From NCBI RefSeq assembly GCF_019613795.1, contig NZ_CP080429.1, positions 2,606,501-2,670,500 on the forward strand: a stretch of DNA of 64,000 bases, given 5' to 3'. Made by a program: the position numbers and the translations under genes. Every line of letters starts with the position of its first letter. Position 1 is the first letter of the stretch. Source of the stretch: Flavobacterium litorale. Lineage in GTDB: Bacteria; Bacteroidota; Bacteroidia; Flavobacteriales; Flavobacteriaceae. The notes beneath the pieces were generated by a model. The model was not told where the DNA came from, made no database searches, and saw nothing but the letters and a program-made list of their open reading frames with translations. Positions 27,803 through 35,078 of this stretch are shown in pieces.

Positions 27803-28801
27803 TTATTCTAACTTATTAGGGTCTATTTCTTCTCCACCGTACTTTGTACGTTTTGATAAATCTTCTATTTTACGGGCTCTATTTTCTATATTTACTGCTC
27901 TAATTTCAGCTGGGTCTTTTGCAGAAGAATCAATATCCACACTATCAGCCATACAGCCCTGATCATAATCATATACATGTTTTAATTCATGAGACACTAT
28001 AGAAAGAGGAGTTTCTGGAACACCAATACTTTCTTCAAGCCTACTCATTTCTTCATCAGAAAAGTTATGAGTTGTTCTAGTATCAACAGGATTACCATTT
28101 GTAACTTTCTCTCTGGTTTCTTTAACTGACATCGTATTAGGATCTGGAGTAACTTGATTTTTGGGACCATCACTAACCCAATGATTTTGTTCACTCGTCT
28201 CTAGGGTCTTCAACATCCCCTTTAATGTTGAATCATCTGATGCTTCTATTTTTCTATAGGAATCTAATACTTTATACATAGTCCCTCCCTTTTCAGGATT
28301 ATATATTTTTCCTTTGTTATCATAAAAGTTTCCATTTTGATAAGTATATGTAGAGGGACGTCCTTTCTTATGGTAAACAACAAATATTATTCTATTGCCA
28401 TCAGGATCAATAGCATTGATAGGATTATTAGCTACATACGCATATGATGAAATGCTGGGATACTCCTCCGCTAAGCGATCCACCGATATAAAGATACTCA
28501 TTTTCGGGTCGTAGTAACGAGCGGAGTAATAATAATTACCCGTCTCTTCGTCAAATTCTTTTCCGTTGAACTTAAATGGGGTGTTGTGGGAGTTATTATG
28601 TTCATCAACCAACGTTTCTCCAAAAGGCAAATATTCCATATGTTGGGTTATTTCTGCAGAGCCGTTAGTTATATAACTGCTACTACCCAAATGGTCGGGG
28701 TGGAAATAGTGGGTATGCAATTCTAAACCATATGTATTATGGTTACTGTTATACATTCCATAACATTTCTGCCAATTTATATCATAAAGATTAAAAAACA
28801 C
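27803..28801 (-). CDS. Displaced RHS tip 4 with HExxH metallopeptidase-like toxin
   Basis: The conserved RHS end (LELHTHYFHPDHLGSSSYI to NPINAIDPDG) is followed by ~200 residues ending in IVSHELKHVYDYDQG, a zincin HExxH, with downstream EIRAVNIENRAR. That spacing and the AVxxENxxR helix resemble NleD-like (M91) effectors. The start shown is a GTG at 28801; the preceding sequence is a terminator hairpin, so expression as it stands is doubtful. Candidate protease warhead stored in the tip array. Confidence 0.7.
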   Translation of the reverse strand: MFFNLYDINWQKCYGMYNSNHNTYGLELHTHYFHPDHLGSSSYITNGSAEITQHMEYLPFGETLVDEHNNSHNTPFKFNGKEFDEETGNYYYSARYYDPKMSIFISVDRLAEEYPSISSYAYVANNPINAIDPDGNRIIFVVYHKKGRPSTYTYQNGNFYDNKGKIYNPEKGGTMYKVLDSYRKIEASDDSTLKGMLKTLETSEQNHWVSDGPKNQVTPDPNTMSVKETREKVTNGNPVDTRTTHNFSDEEMSRLEESIGVPETPLSIVSHELKHVYDYDQGCMADSVDIDSSAKDPAEIRAVNIENRARKIEDLSKRTKYGGEEIDPNKLE

Positions 28802-29180
28802 ACTTTAAAATTTTTACTTGTCTTTAAAATATAAAAGGTGTGCAATTATGCACACCTTTTTAAATCAACTTACTCTAAATTAGAGTTTTGATTTATAAAA
28901 ATTTAAGCTAAATATTTTTTACTAAGACTAATTTTGACCTATACATATCATTCCTCTCTTTTATCGTAATCAACTATTTTAAAACTCTTAATGAGAGTAA
29001 GATATTTTTCAACATTTTCAGGTTTTATATTGTACAAAATAATATCAATTTTGCCATTAGAGTATAATTTATTTATTCTATTTTCCTGTTCGCCTTGTAG
29101 ATATCTAATATTATAACCTCTTTCTTTCCAATACCAAATGAATGAATACTCTCTAGATATATCTCCATAATAATCCGAAA
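28741..29180. repeat. Long direct repeat, copy 1 (immunity 3' half to tip start)
   Basis: Nearly identical to about 34311-34740. The shared DNA covers the last ~80 codons of the two related immunity genes, a noncoding spacer with an AAGGTGTGCA hairpin, and the first codons of the next RHS tip. Confidence 0.75.
28833..28860 (-). terminator. Terminator after immunity gene of cassette 3
   Basis: AAAAGGTGTGCA / TGCACACCTTTT, 12-bp stem with a four-base loop and flanking A/T-runs. The same element recurs at 34388-34416. Confidence 0.75.
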
Positions 29181-29502
29181 TAACCCATTTATCTTCTATG
29201 CCAGGGTTTTGGTAATCTGATTTTATGTAAATTATTTGTTTAGAATTATATTCAAAAAAGAAATTAGTATCTGAACTTCCCCAATTAGCAATCTTTTTAG
29301 GTAACTTAATATTAAAGTGATATGGATAGTATAATTTATCACCAGCTTTACCATAAATTTTTGAATAATAGATGTATTCATTGAAATCATGGTAAAAATG
29401 AAATTTATACCTCTCTGTATGATGACTATATCGATTAATGTCAATGTATGTATTACAAGATAGAAAACTCAAACAGACTGTTAGTATGATAGCTTTTTTC
29501 AT
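28948..29502 (-). CDS. Candidate immunity lipoprotein for tip 3
   Basis: 184 residues; lipoprotein signal MKKAIILTVCLSFLSC. The C-terminal ~80 residues (ISDYYGDISREY onward to IVDYDKREE) are almost identical to those of the immunity candidate at 34504-35073, whereas the N-terminal half differs. The gene begins 2 bp after tip 3, whose toxin is the paralogue of the main RHS toxin, so the matched toxin/immunity pairs co-vary. Function is inferred from context. Confidence 0.65.
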   Translation of the reverse strand: MKKAIILTVCLSFLSCNTYIDINRYSHHTERYKFHFYHDFNEYIYYSKIYGKAGDKLYYPYHFNIKLPKKIANWGSSDTNFFFEYNSKQIIYIKSDYQNPGIEDKWVISDYYGDISREYSFIWYWKERGYNIRYLQGEQENRINKLYSNGKIDIILYNIKPENVEKYLTLIKSFKIVDYDKREE

Positions 29503-29504
29503 AT

Positions 29505-30455
29505 TTACTTTTTTGGCTTATGTTTGTTCATTTTTTTAACTCCTTTCTTAAAAGTTCTATAATCTACAGTAATTATTTCATCAAGGTTAGAAGTAAAAAA
29601 TCCAATTTTTGGAACATGATCATTTTTAAGTACGCCTCCCTTTTCTCCAAAAGGTAAAGGCGTTTGTATCTCCTTCCAACCTAAAACTATTGATGGTTGA
29701 GTGAAACCTTTATTGTTTTTAGGTTTTATATCTTCAGGAGAACCTATAGGCTTACCAAATCTTTTTACTTGACCATTTTCATACTCTAATGGGTGTAGGT
29801 GTACATCTGATGATGGAACTATTCCCCTATCCTGTAAATCCTTTATAGCTATTTTCCATTCGTCATCTAGTTTTCCAGCTTCCTCGCTTGTAACTACAAC
29901 GGAGGACTCTCCTTCTTGCCCCATAATAAAACCTTTCTCAGCTCCAGTTTTATCTTTTTTACCAAATTTATATATTTCATCCATATTTTCAATGTTACTA
30001 TCACTAAACTGATTCATAACATGCCCCTTACTTATAGCCTCGTCTACTTTCTGACCTCCCTTTTCAGATGTCAGAACCATTTTTTTCGCATTACTACCAT
30101 CATCTACATGCTTCACGTGTTTCCCATAAATATTATAATAATCAGTAGGTAGTAAATCAGCACTCATCCCCGTAGGGTCAACCAAATTAATAGGGTTGTT
30201 ATAAGTATATCCATACGAATCCATAGTCTTTTCTACTAAAGGATCAACCGATATAAAAATACTCATTTTAGGATCATAATAACGAGCCGAGTAATAATAA
30301 TTTCCTGTTTCTTCATCAAATTCTTTACCATTAAATTTAAACGGGGTGTTATGGGAGTTATTATGTTCGTCTACCAACGTTTCTCCAAAAGGCAAGTATT
30401 CCATATGTTGGGTTATCTCTGCTGCCCCATTGGTGATGTAGCTACTACTACCCAA
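29505..30455 (-). CDS. Displaced RHS tip 3 with JAMM-like (Tox-JAB) toxin
   Basis: Conserved RHS end (GSSSYITNGAAEITQHMEYL to NPINLVDPTGM), then a ~220-residue domain paralogous to the C-terminus of the main RHS protein. It contains VHLHPLEYE followed by GSPEDI, matching the JAMM/MPN+ pattern HxH ... SxxD, with an upstream Glu (AEKGFIMGQ). JAMM proteins are zinc peptidases or deubiquitinase-like enzymes. No ATG or GTG precedes the conserved block; a TTG at 30455 opens the frame, and upstream the frame runs into an IS1-like fragment with a 1-bp deletion. Likely a silent cassette. Confidence 0.68.
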   Translation of the reverse strand: MGSSSYITNGAAEITQHMEYLPFGETLVDEHNNSHNTPFKFNGKEFDEETGNYYYSARYYDPKMSIFISVDPLVEKTMDSYGYTYNNPINLVDPTGMSADLLPTDYYNIYGKHVKHVDDGSNAKKMVLTSEKGGQKVDEAISKGHVMNQFSDSNIENMDEIYKFGKKDKTGAEKGFIMGQEGESSVVVTSEEAGKLDDEWKIAIKDLQDRGIVPSSDVHLHPLEYENGQVKRFGKPIGSPEDIKPKNNKGFTQPSIVLGWKEIQTPLPFGEKGGVLKNDHVPKIGFFTSNLDEIITVDYRTFKKGVKKMNKHKPKK

Positions 30456-30469
30456 ATGGTCGGGGTGGA

Positions 30470-30834
30470 AGTAATGCGTATGTAATTCTAAACTATATAT
30501 ATCGTGGTAGTCTGGCGCAACAGGGTTACTTTTATCAATATCAGGTTTGTATGTTGATAAGCATAATTTTCAACTCTTGTTTTCCTGCAAAACTTACAGA
30601 TATATCTCTGGTTACCTGACCTTGTTTTTCCATATTTTATCATGTTACTAATTTTACCAACACATCTGTAACACCAAGTCTGGTTTGAAGCCATTTTTTC
30701 CAATTTAAGACATTATAAAATAAAAAAACAACCCGAAGGTTGTTTTTAGTTTAGTTACAATATTACTATAAGTAATTGATTATCTGTATATGTTAGATGG
30801 AATTATTAACCATCAACACATCTGATACATTACC
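30470..30834. repeat. Long direct repeat, copy 2 (IS1-like fragment plus flank)
   Basis: Partner of 25300-25672. Copy 2 lacks one base in the run TGCTTGATAAG (here TGTTGATAAG), which shifts the frame between the zinc ribbon and the RHS tip. Its right end joins RHS core sequence at 30835. Confidence 0.7.
30488..30703 (-). pseudogene. IS1-family InsA-like zinc-ribbon fragment
   Basis: 71 residues: MASNQTWCYRCVGKISNM, then YGKTRSGNQRYICKFCRKT, with two CxxC pairs and the NGxxxxGxQRYxC pattern of the IS1 InsA N-terminus. Only the DNA-binding zinc ribbon is present; no InsB catalytic domain follows. The frame ends after a shifted 22-residue tail. It sits at the junction between RHS core and tip, either as an IS scar or as a domesticated piece carried with the cassette. 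Confidence 0.65.
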
Positions 30835-31083
30835 GTGGAGCTACATTAAGCTCATTATGTATTGCCAGAATAGCACTACGGGCTTGTTGGAGGTAAGCAG
30901 TGCCAATTTGTTCTATTGCAGTCTGGTTTAAATCAGGCATCTGAGCTTCATTTGGTGTGCTCACTGCTCCGTACAGTAGTTCGCTAGGAAATTGACCCAA
31001 ACCTCCTGTTGTGCCTGTTTTGGTACTTACTCGCTCAGTACCTACATAATAGTGCTTGGTATAGCTAAGGGATAAACCTTGTT
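30835..31083 (-). pseudogene. Fragment of an RHS core (displaced)
   Basis: The minus-strand frame reads LSYTKHYYVGTERVSTKTGT to SAILAIHNELNVAP, matching the main RHS core just before its tip (YTKHYYVGAERVSTKTG to AIHNELNVAPP). It has a stop codon immediately upstream and ends exactly at ELNVAP, where the IS1-like unit begins. It shows that at least cassette 3 was once joined to a longer RHS gene. The 300 bp around it hold no other gene. Confidence 0.85.
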
Positions 31084-31173
31084 AAGACTCCATAGACGAC
31101 TTGCAATCAACTAATTTGAATATTACTATTATCACGTTTTAGTTTTACACCTTATCAGACTTAAATATTACTA

Positions 31174-31650
31174 TTAATAACCTTTAGATAATACTTCCCC
31201 GTTTTCTTTGAAAGCTATATGATAAACCCTATCAAAGATTGCCCTCTTCATACTTCTCAAGTATATGTTATTCTTATAATTATCTAGATATTCTTGGGCA
31301 TTTTCAGTATTTGCAAAAGTATAATCAGTATAAAAAATCAGAGGATATAAAGTTCCGTTAATGGAAACATATCTGTTAGTATTTTGTACCCATTTATCTT
31401 TCTGATAATAATAATTAATAATATATAATATATATTCATTAGATCCAGAGTCAGAATATAATACAAAATATGGCATATATTCCTTTTCGGTACTAATCTC
31501 GTTCAGATGAGTAGAAGCTAGTTTTACAACTGGATTTGGAATAATGTAAACTATACCATTTGAATAATTTCTATCAGAACTGTTTCTTTTAATGCTAGAA
31601 CACCCAAATAACAACAATAATAATAACATTAGTTTCAATACTTTTATCAT
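31174..31650 (-). CDS. Candidate immunity lipoprotein for tip 2
   Basis: 158 residues with lipoprotein signal MIKVLKLMLLLLLLFGC and a Tyr-rich beta-type body with no recognised domain. It starts 11 bp after the stop of tip 2. Immunity role inferred from position and from the repeated toxin-lipoprotein layout. Confidence 0.6.
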   Translation of the reverse strand: MIKVLKLMLLLLLLFGCSSIKRNSSDRNYSNGIVYIIPNPVVKLASTHLNEISTEKEYMPYFVLYSDSGSNEYILYIINYYYQKDKWVQNTNRYVSINGTLYPLIFYTDYTFANTENAQEYLDNYKNNIYLRSMKRAIFDRVYHIAFKENGEVLSKGY

Positions 31651-31661
31651 GACTTTAATTT

Positions 31662-32654
31662 TTAATTACCTACATATTCTCTCAATGCGTCGTTACCAAT
31701 ATCATGGGCTTCAGTTGTTCCTACATTTGTTGAAGCTTTCCCACGAGCGTTGACTCTATGGATAGCATTTCCTCCAGGCGTAATCTTTGTCCAAGAATCA
31801 ATAGCATATATAGTAATTCCAAAACCAGCAGCTGTAGACTTATCATTAAAAGGACCAAAAGTTGTTGCGCTATCAGATGTTTGTGCGACATTTTTTTTCC
31901 CTTTGGGTGCTGTATTGTGACTATGAATTTGAGCTAGAGGACGTAGACGAGTACCAGCGAATCTTCTAGATGTCAAATTACCTTCTCCATCAGTTGTCTC
32001 ATGTATTTCTGGCTCTGTGAGCCCACTGACACCAGCTGGACCTATTGCAGAAGTAACTTCAGCAGTAGGGTAATCGGTAGAAGTATCAACTAATAATCCA
32101 ATGTAAACCTGTCTTTCTTTTGTTTGATCTGCAATAGTTTGATTATTAATAGTATTAATATCTTTTGCAATTTTTGTAGAATTGACTGTTATTTTTCCAC
32201 TTACACTTTGTAAATCCTTTGTAGCTTGCTCGGATTTACTTCCACCATTAACTGAGACTTTTTCATCCCAATCACTTTTAAACACTACTCTAAATTCATT
32301 TGTGGCAGCTCCATCTTGTCCCAGTACTTTTCCTGTTTGTGCATCTATATACCAATCATCACCTTTCATCCCCGTAGGGTCAACCAAATTAATTGGATTA
32401 TTATAAACATACCCGTAAGTATCGCCAGTTTGCTCTGCGAGTGGATCCACCGATATAAAAATACTCATTTTAGGATCATAATAACGAGCCGAATAATAAT
32501 AATTTCCTGTCTCTTCATCAAATTCTTTACCGTTGAATTTAAAGGGTGTGTTGTGGGAGTTATTATGTTCATCTACCAACGTTTCTCCAAACGGTAAGTA
32601 CTCCATATGTTGGGTTATCTCGGCTGACCCATTGGTTATGTAACTACTACCCAA
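31662..32654 (-). CDS. Displaced RHS tip 2 with possible JAB-like toxin
   Basis: Conserved RHS end (MEYLPFGETL to NPINLVDPTGM, one Ser shorter at LGSSYIT) followed by ~235 residues. The toxin region has ERQVYIGLLVDTS, a central E, and LAQIHSHNTAPKG ... TSDSATTFG, which could be a divergent JAMM HxH...S/D motif; this is weaker than in tip 3. No ATG or GTG precedes the conserved block, although the frame stays open upstream to about 32745. Likely a silent cassette. Confidence 0.6.
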   Translation of the reverse strand: MGSSYITNGSAEITQHMEYLPFGETLVDEHNNSHNTPFKFNGKEFDEETGNYYYSARYYDPKMSIFISVDPLAEQTGDTYGYVYNNPINLVDPTGMKGDDWYIDAQTGKVLGQDGAATNEFRVVFKSDWDEKVSVNGGSKSEQATKDLQSVSGKITVNSTKIAKDINTINNQTIADQTKERQVYIGLLVDTSTDYPTAEVTSAIGPAGVSGLTEPEIHETTDGEGNLTSRRFAGTRLRPLAQIHSHNTAPKGKKNVAQTSDSATTFGPFNDKSTAAGFGITIYAIDSWTKITPGGNAIHRVNARGKASTNVGTTEAHDIGNDALREYVGN

Positions 32655-32751
32655 ATGATCAGGGTGGAAATAGTGGGTATGCGATTCTAAACCGTATGTA
32701 TTATAATCAAATCTTGTATGATTATTACAGACTTCATAAAATTTAGATCAA

Positions 32752-33258
32752 CTAATCTGTATCATTACCTACTAAAGGTGGCTCAGGTAACTTATCCAGT
32801 AATAATTCTACTGGGAAATCACGATGTTCTATTTTGATAGTATCACAATCTTTCAAAGTGATTAAATCATGAATGATTTCACGCTGTTTATCATTAATTA
32901 ATTCTAAATAGAATACAAATCTTAAAGTATCTTGTTTCTCAACAATATCCAACTGACATGGAGTTGCATCTGGAATGTCAGAATATTTAGGGTAATAGTT
33001 AAAGAGAGGTTTTAATTTTCTAATATACTCTTCAACATTGGTTCTTTGTAAACAGTAATAATAATCATATTCTGCTTTTTCGTGCTTCTCCAAACAATAA
33101 AATAAAGTGTCTGGTTTTATTTCAATTCCTATTCTAGGCTCACTTGGATCCATGGCAATACCAGTAGTAAAAATTATTTTACTATCATTTTCATAACTAT
33201 TACTGCAACCTAATAAAAATATTATGGTTATCAGTTTTAACGCTTTAAAATTGTTCAT
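32752..33258 (-). CDS. Candidate immunity lipoprotein for tip 1
   Basis: 168 residues; lipoprotein signal MNNFKALKLITIIFLLGC. The body is acidic with many Asp/Glu near the end (PLVGNDTD) and is not recognised. It starts 13 bp after tip 1. Presumed antidote to the tip 1 toxin by position. Confidence 0.6.
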   Translation of the reverse strand: MNNFKALKLITIIFLLGCSNSYENDSKIIFTTGIAMDPSEPRIGIEIKPDTLFYCLEKHEKAEYDYYYCLQRTNVEEYIRKLKPLFNYYPKYSDIPDATPCQLDIVEKQDTLRFVFYLELINDKQREIIHDLITLKDCDTIKIEHRDFPVELLLDKLPEPPLVGNDTD

Positions 33259-33271
33259 GCCTTGTAATTAA

Positions 33272-34357
33272 TTAGGGTTTGTATTCCAATTCTCCAGTTT
33301 TAGGATTTACGTTTATTAGAGATCCACTAAAATCCCACATTTGAGTCCTAATTTGTGCTTTTGTAAAATTTAAGTTCCATTTTTTCGATGCCCTATGTAA
33401 GATGTTAAATCCCTTTACAGTAAATTGTTGAACTTTATCATCAGTATTGTTATAAATTGCACCATGACTAATGTGATAGTGATCAGAATGGTTTTTAGCA
33501 TACCTAAACTTCTTTGGAACACTTGAATAATTAGCTCGACCATCATCAATAAAATCATAAGCATCTGCATCTACATGGAGAAAACTTTCATGGACTATAG
33601 CCTCAAGCAAATTAAACTTAGTGCTACTACTCCCAAATCCCTTATCAGCTATGTGAACATTTACATCATATTTACTTCCTTTTCTTTTCCTCATAATAAA
33701 CTCTCCACGAGTAGTACTTCCTTTCTCTGAATTAGATAAAGTATAATTCAAATCAATTCCTTCATTATGTAACTCTCCAGCTTCATCAGCTTGATAGTAT
33801 ACTTCCCCTTTGTACTCAAGTTTTTGCCCTTTAGATGCATATTTATCCAAAAACTCCTTACCCTCTTTACTTTTGGCAAATTCTATAAACGCTTCAGCAT
33901 GATCTTTACTTTTTTTCATTAATTCTGAGGGATCAATATGTTCTCCCTCCATACCTGTAGGGTCAACAAAGTTAATTGGATTATTAAAACAATAAGCATA
34001 AGAACTCCAACTAGGATATTTCTCAGTCAGTGGATCTACCGATATAAATATACTCAATTTCGGGTCGTAGTAACGAGCGGAGTAGTAATAATTTCCCGTT
34101 TCCTCATCAAACTCCTTACCGTTGAACTTGAATGGCGTATTGTGGGAATTATTATGTTCATCTACCAAAGTCTCACCAAAAGGTAAATATTCCATATGTT
34201 GGGTTATTTCTGCTGACCCGTTAGTAATATAACTACTACTACCCAAATGGTCGGGGTGGAAGTAGTGGGTATGTAATTCTAAACTATATGTATTATGGTT
34301 ACTGTTATACATTCCATAACATTTCTGCCAATTTATACCATAAAGATTAAAAAACAC
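33272..34357 (-). CDS. Displaced RHS tip 1 with unassigned, possibly zinc-binding toxin
   Basis: Conserved RHS end (LELHTHYFHPDHLGSSSYI to NPINFVDPTGM) then ~225 residues. The toxin region contains LLEAIVHESFLHVDADAYDF; HESFLH is HExxxH, one residue longer than a zincin HExxH, with acidic residues following and His-rich YAKNHSDHYHISHGAIY further on. A metal-dependent hydrolase is possible but the spacing is non-standard. The start is a GTG at 34357 beside a terminator hairpin, the same arrangement as tip 4. Confidence 0.62.
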   Translation of the reverse strand: MFFNLYGINWQKCYGMYNSNHNTYSLELHTHYFHPDHLGSSSYITNGSAEITQHMEYLPFGETLVDEHNNSHNTPFKFNGKEFDEETGNYYYSARYYDPKLSIFISVDPLTEKYPSWSSYAYCFNNPINFVDPTGMEGEHIDPSELMKKSKDHAEAFIEFAKSKEGKEFLDKYASKGQKLEYKGEVYYQADEAGELHNEGIDLNYTLSNSEKGSTTRGEFIMRKRKGSKYDVNVHIADKGFGSSSTKFNLLEAIVHESFLHVDADAYDFIDDGRANYSSVPKKFRYAKNHSDHYHISHGAIYNNTDDKVQQFTVKGFNILHRASKKWNLNFTKAQIRTQMWDFSGSLINVNPKTGELEYKP

Positions 34358-34740
34358 AATTTGAAATTTTTACTTGTGTTTAAAATATAAAAGGTGTGCA
34401 TAATTGCACACCTTTTTAAATCAACTTACTCTAAATTAGAATTTTGATTTATAAAAATTTAAGCTAAATATTTTTTACTAAGACTAATTTTGACCTATAC
34501 ATATCATTCCTCTATTTTATCGTAATCAACTATTTTAAAACTCTTAATGAGAGTAAGATATTTTTCAACATTTTCAGGTTTTATATTGTACAAAATAATA
34601 TCAATTTTGCCATTAGAATATAATTTATTTATTCTATTTTCTCGTTCGCCTTGTAGATATCTAATATTATAACCTCTTTCTTTCCAATACCAAATAAATG
34701 GATATTCACTGGATATATCTCCATAATAATCCGAAATTAT
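34311..34740. repeat. Long direct repeat, copy 2 (immunity 3' half to tip start)
   Basis: Partner of 28741-29180; see that entry. The pair brackets three cassettes and could recombine to delete or duplicate them. Confidence 0.75.
34388..34416 (-). terminator. Terminator after the main RHS immunity gene
   Basis: AAAAGGTGTGCA / TGCACACCTTTT stem with a four-base loop, 88 bp after the stop of the immunity gene. It probably ends the main toxin operon, leaving downstream tips untranscribed. Confidence 0.78.
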
Positions 34741-35073
34741 CCAATCATCTTTTACACCAAGGGTTTCGTAATCTGATTTTATGTAAATAATTTGTTTATC
34801 AGGAAATTCAAAGAAAAAGTCATTGTCAGATATTGCGAAAGTGATTATTTTTTTTGGTAAGTTGATTCTAAAGTGCTGCTTATAGTAAACTGTTTCTTCC
34901 GCTACACCGTGAATCGTTGAATTGTAATAAAACTCGTTAAAATTAGATCCGAAGTTAAAACTATAATTATCTGTAATGTAACTATACCCGTTAATATCAA
35001 AATACATCGGTTTACATGAAATTATGACTATTGAGCCAAATAGTAACAATAATGTATGTTTAAATTTAATCAT
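34504..35073 (-). CDS. Candidate immunity lipoprotein for the main RHS toxin
   Basis: 189 residues; lipoprotein signal MIKFKHTLLLLFGSIVIISC. Starts 5 bp after the RHS stop codon, so is co-translated. Its C-terminal ~80 residues are nearly identical to the immunity candidate at 28948-29502, whose toxin is a paralogue of this one; the N-terminal halves differ, which may carry specificity. Expected to protect against the JAMM-like RHS C-terminus in the periplasm. Confidence 0.7.
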   Translation of the reverse strand: MIKFKHTLLLLFGSIVIISCKPMYFDINGYSYITDNYSFNFGSNFNEFYYNSTIHGVAEETVYYKQHFRINLPKKIITFAISDNDFFFEFPDKQIIYIKSDYETLGVKDDWIISDYYGDISSEYPFIWYWKERGYNIRYLQGERENRINKLYSNGKIDIILYNIKPENVEKYLTLIKSFKIVDYDKIEE

Positions 35074-35078
35074 TTTCT

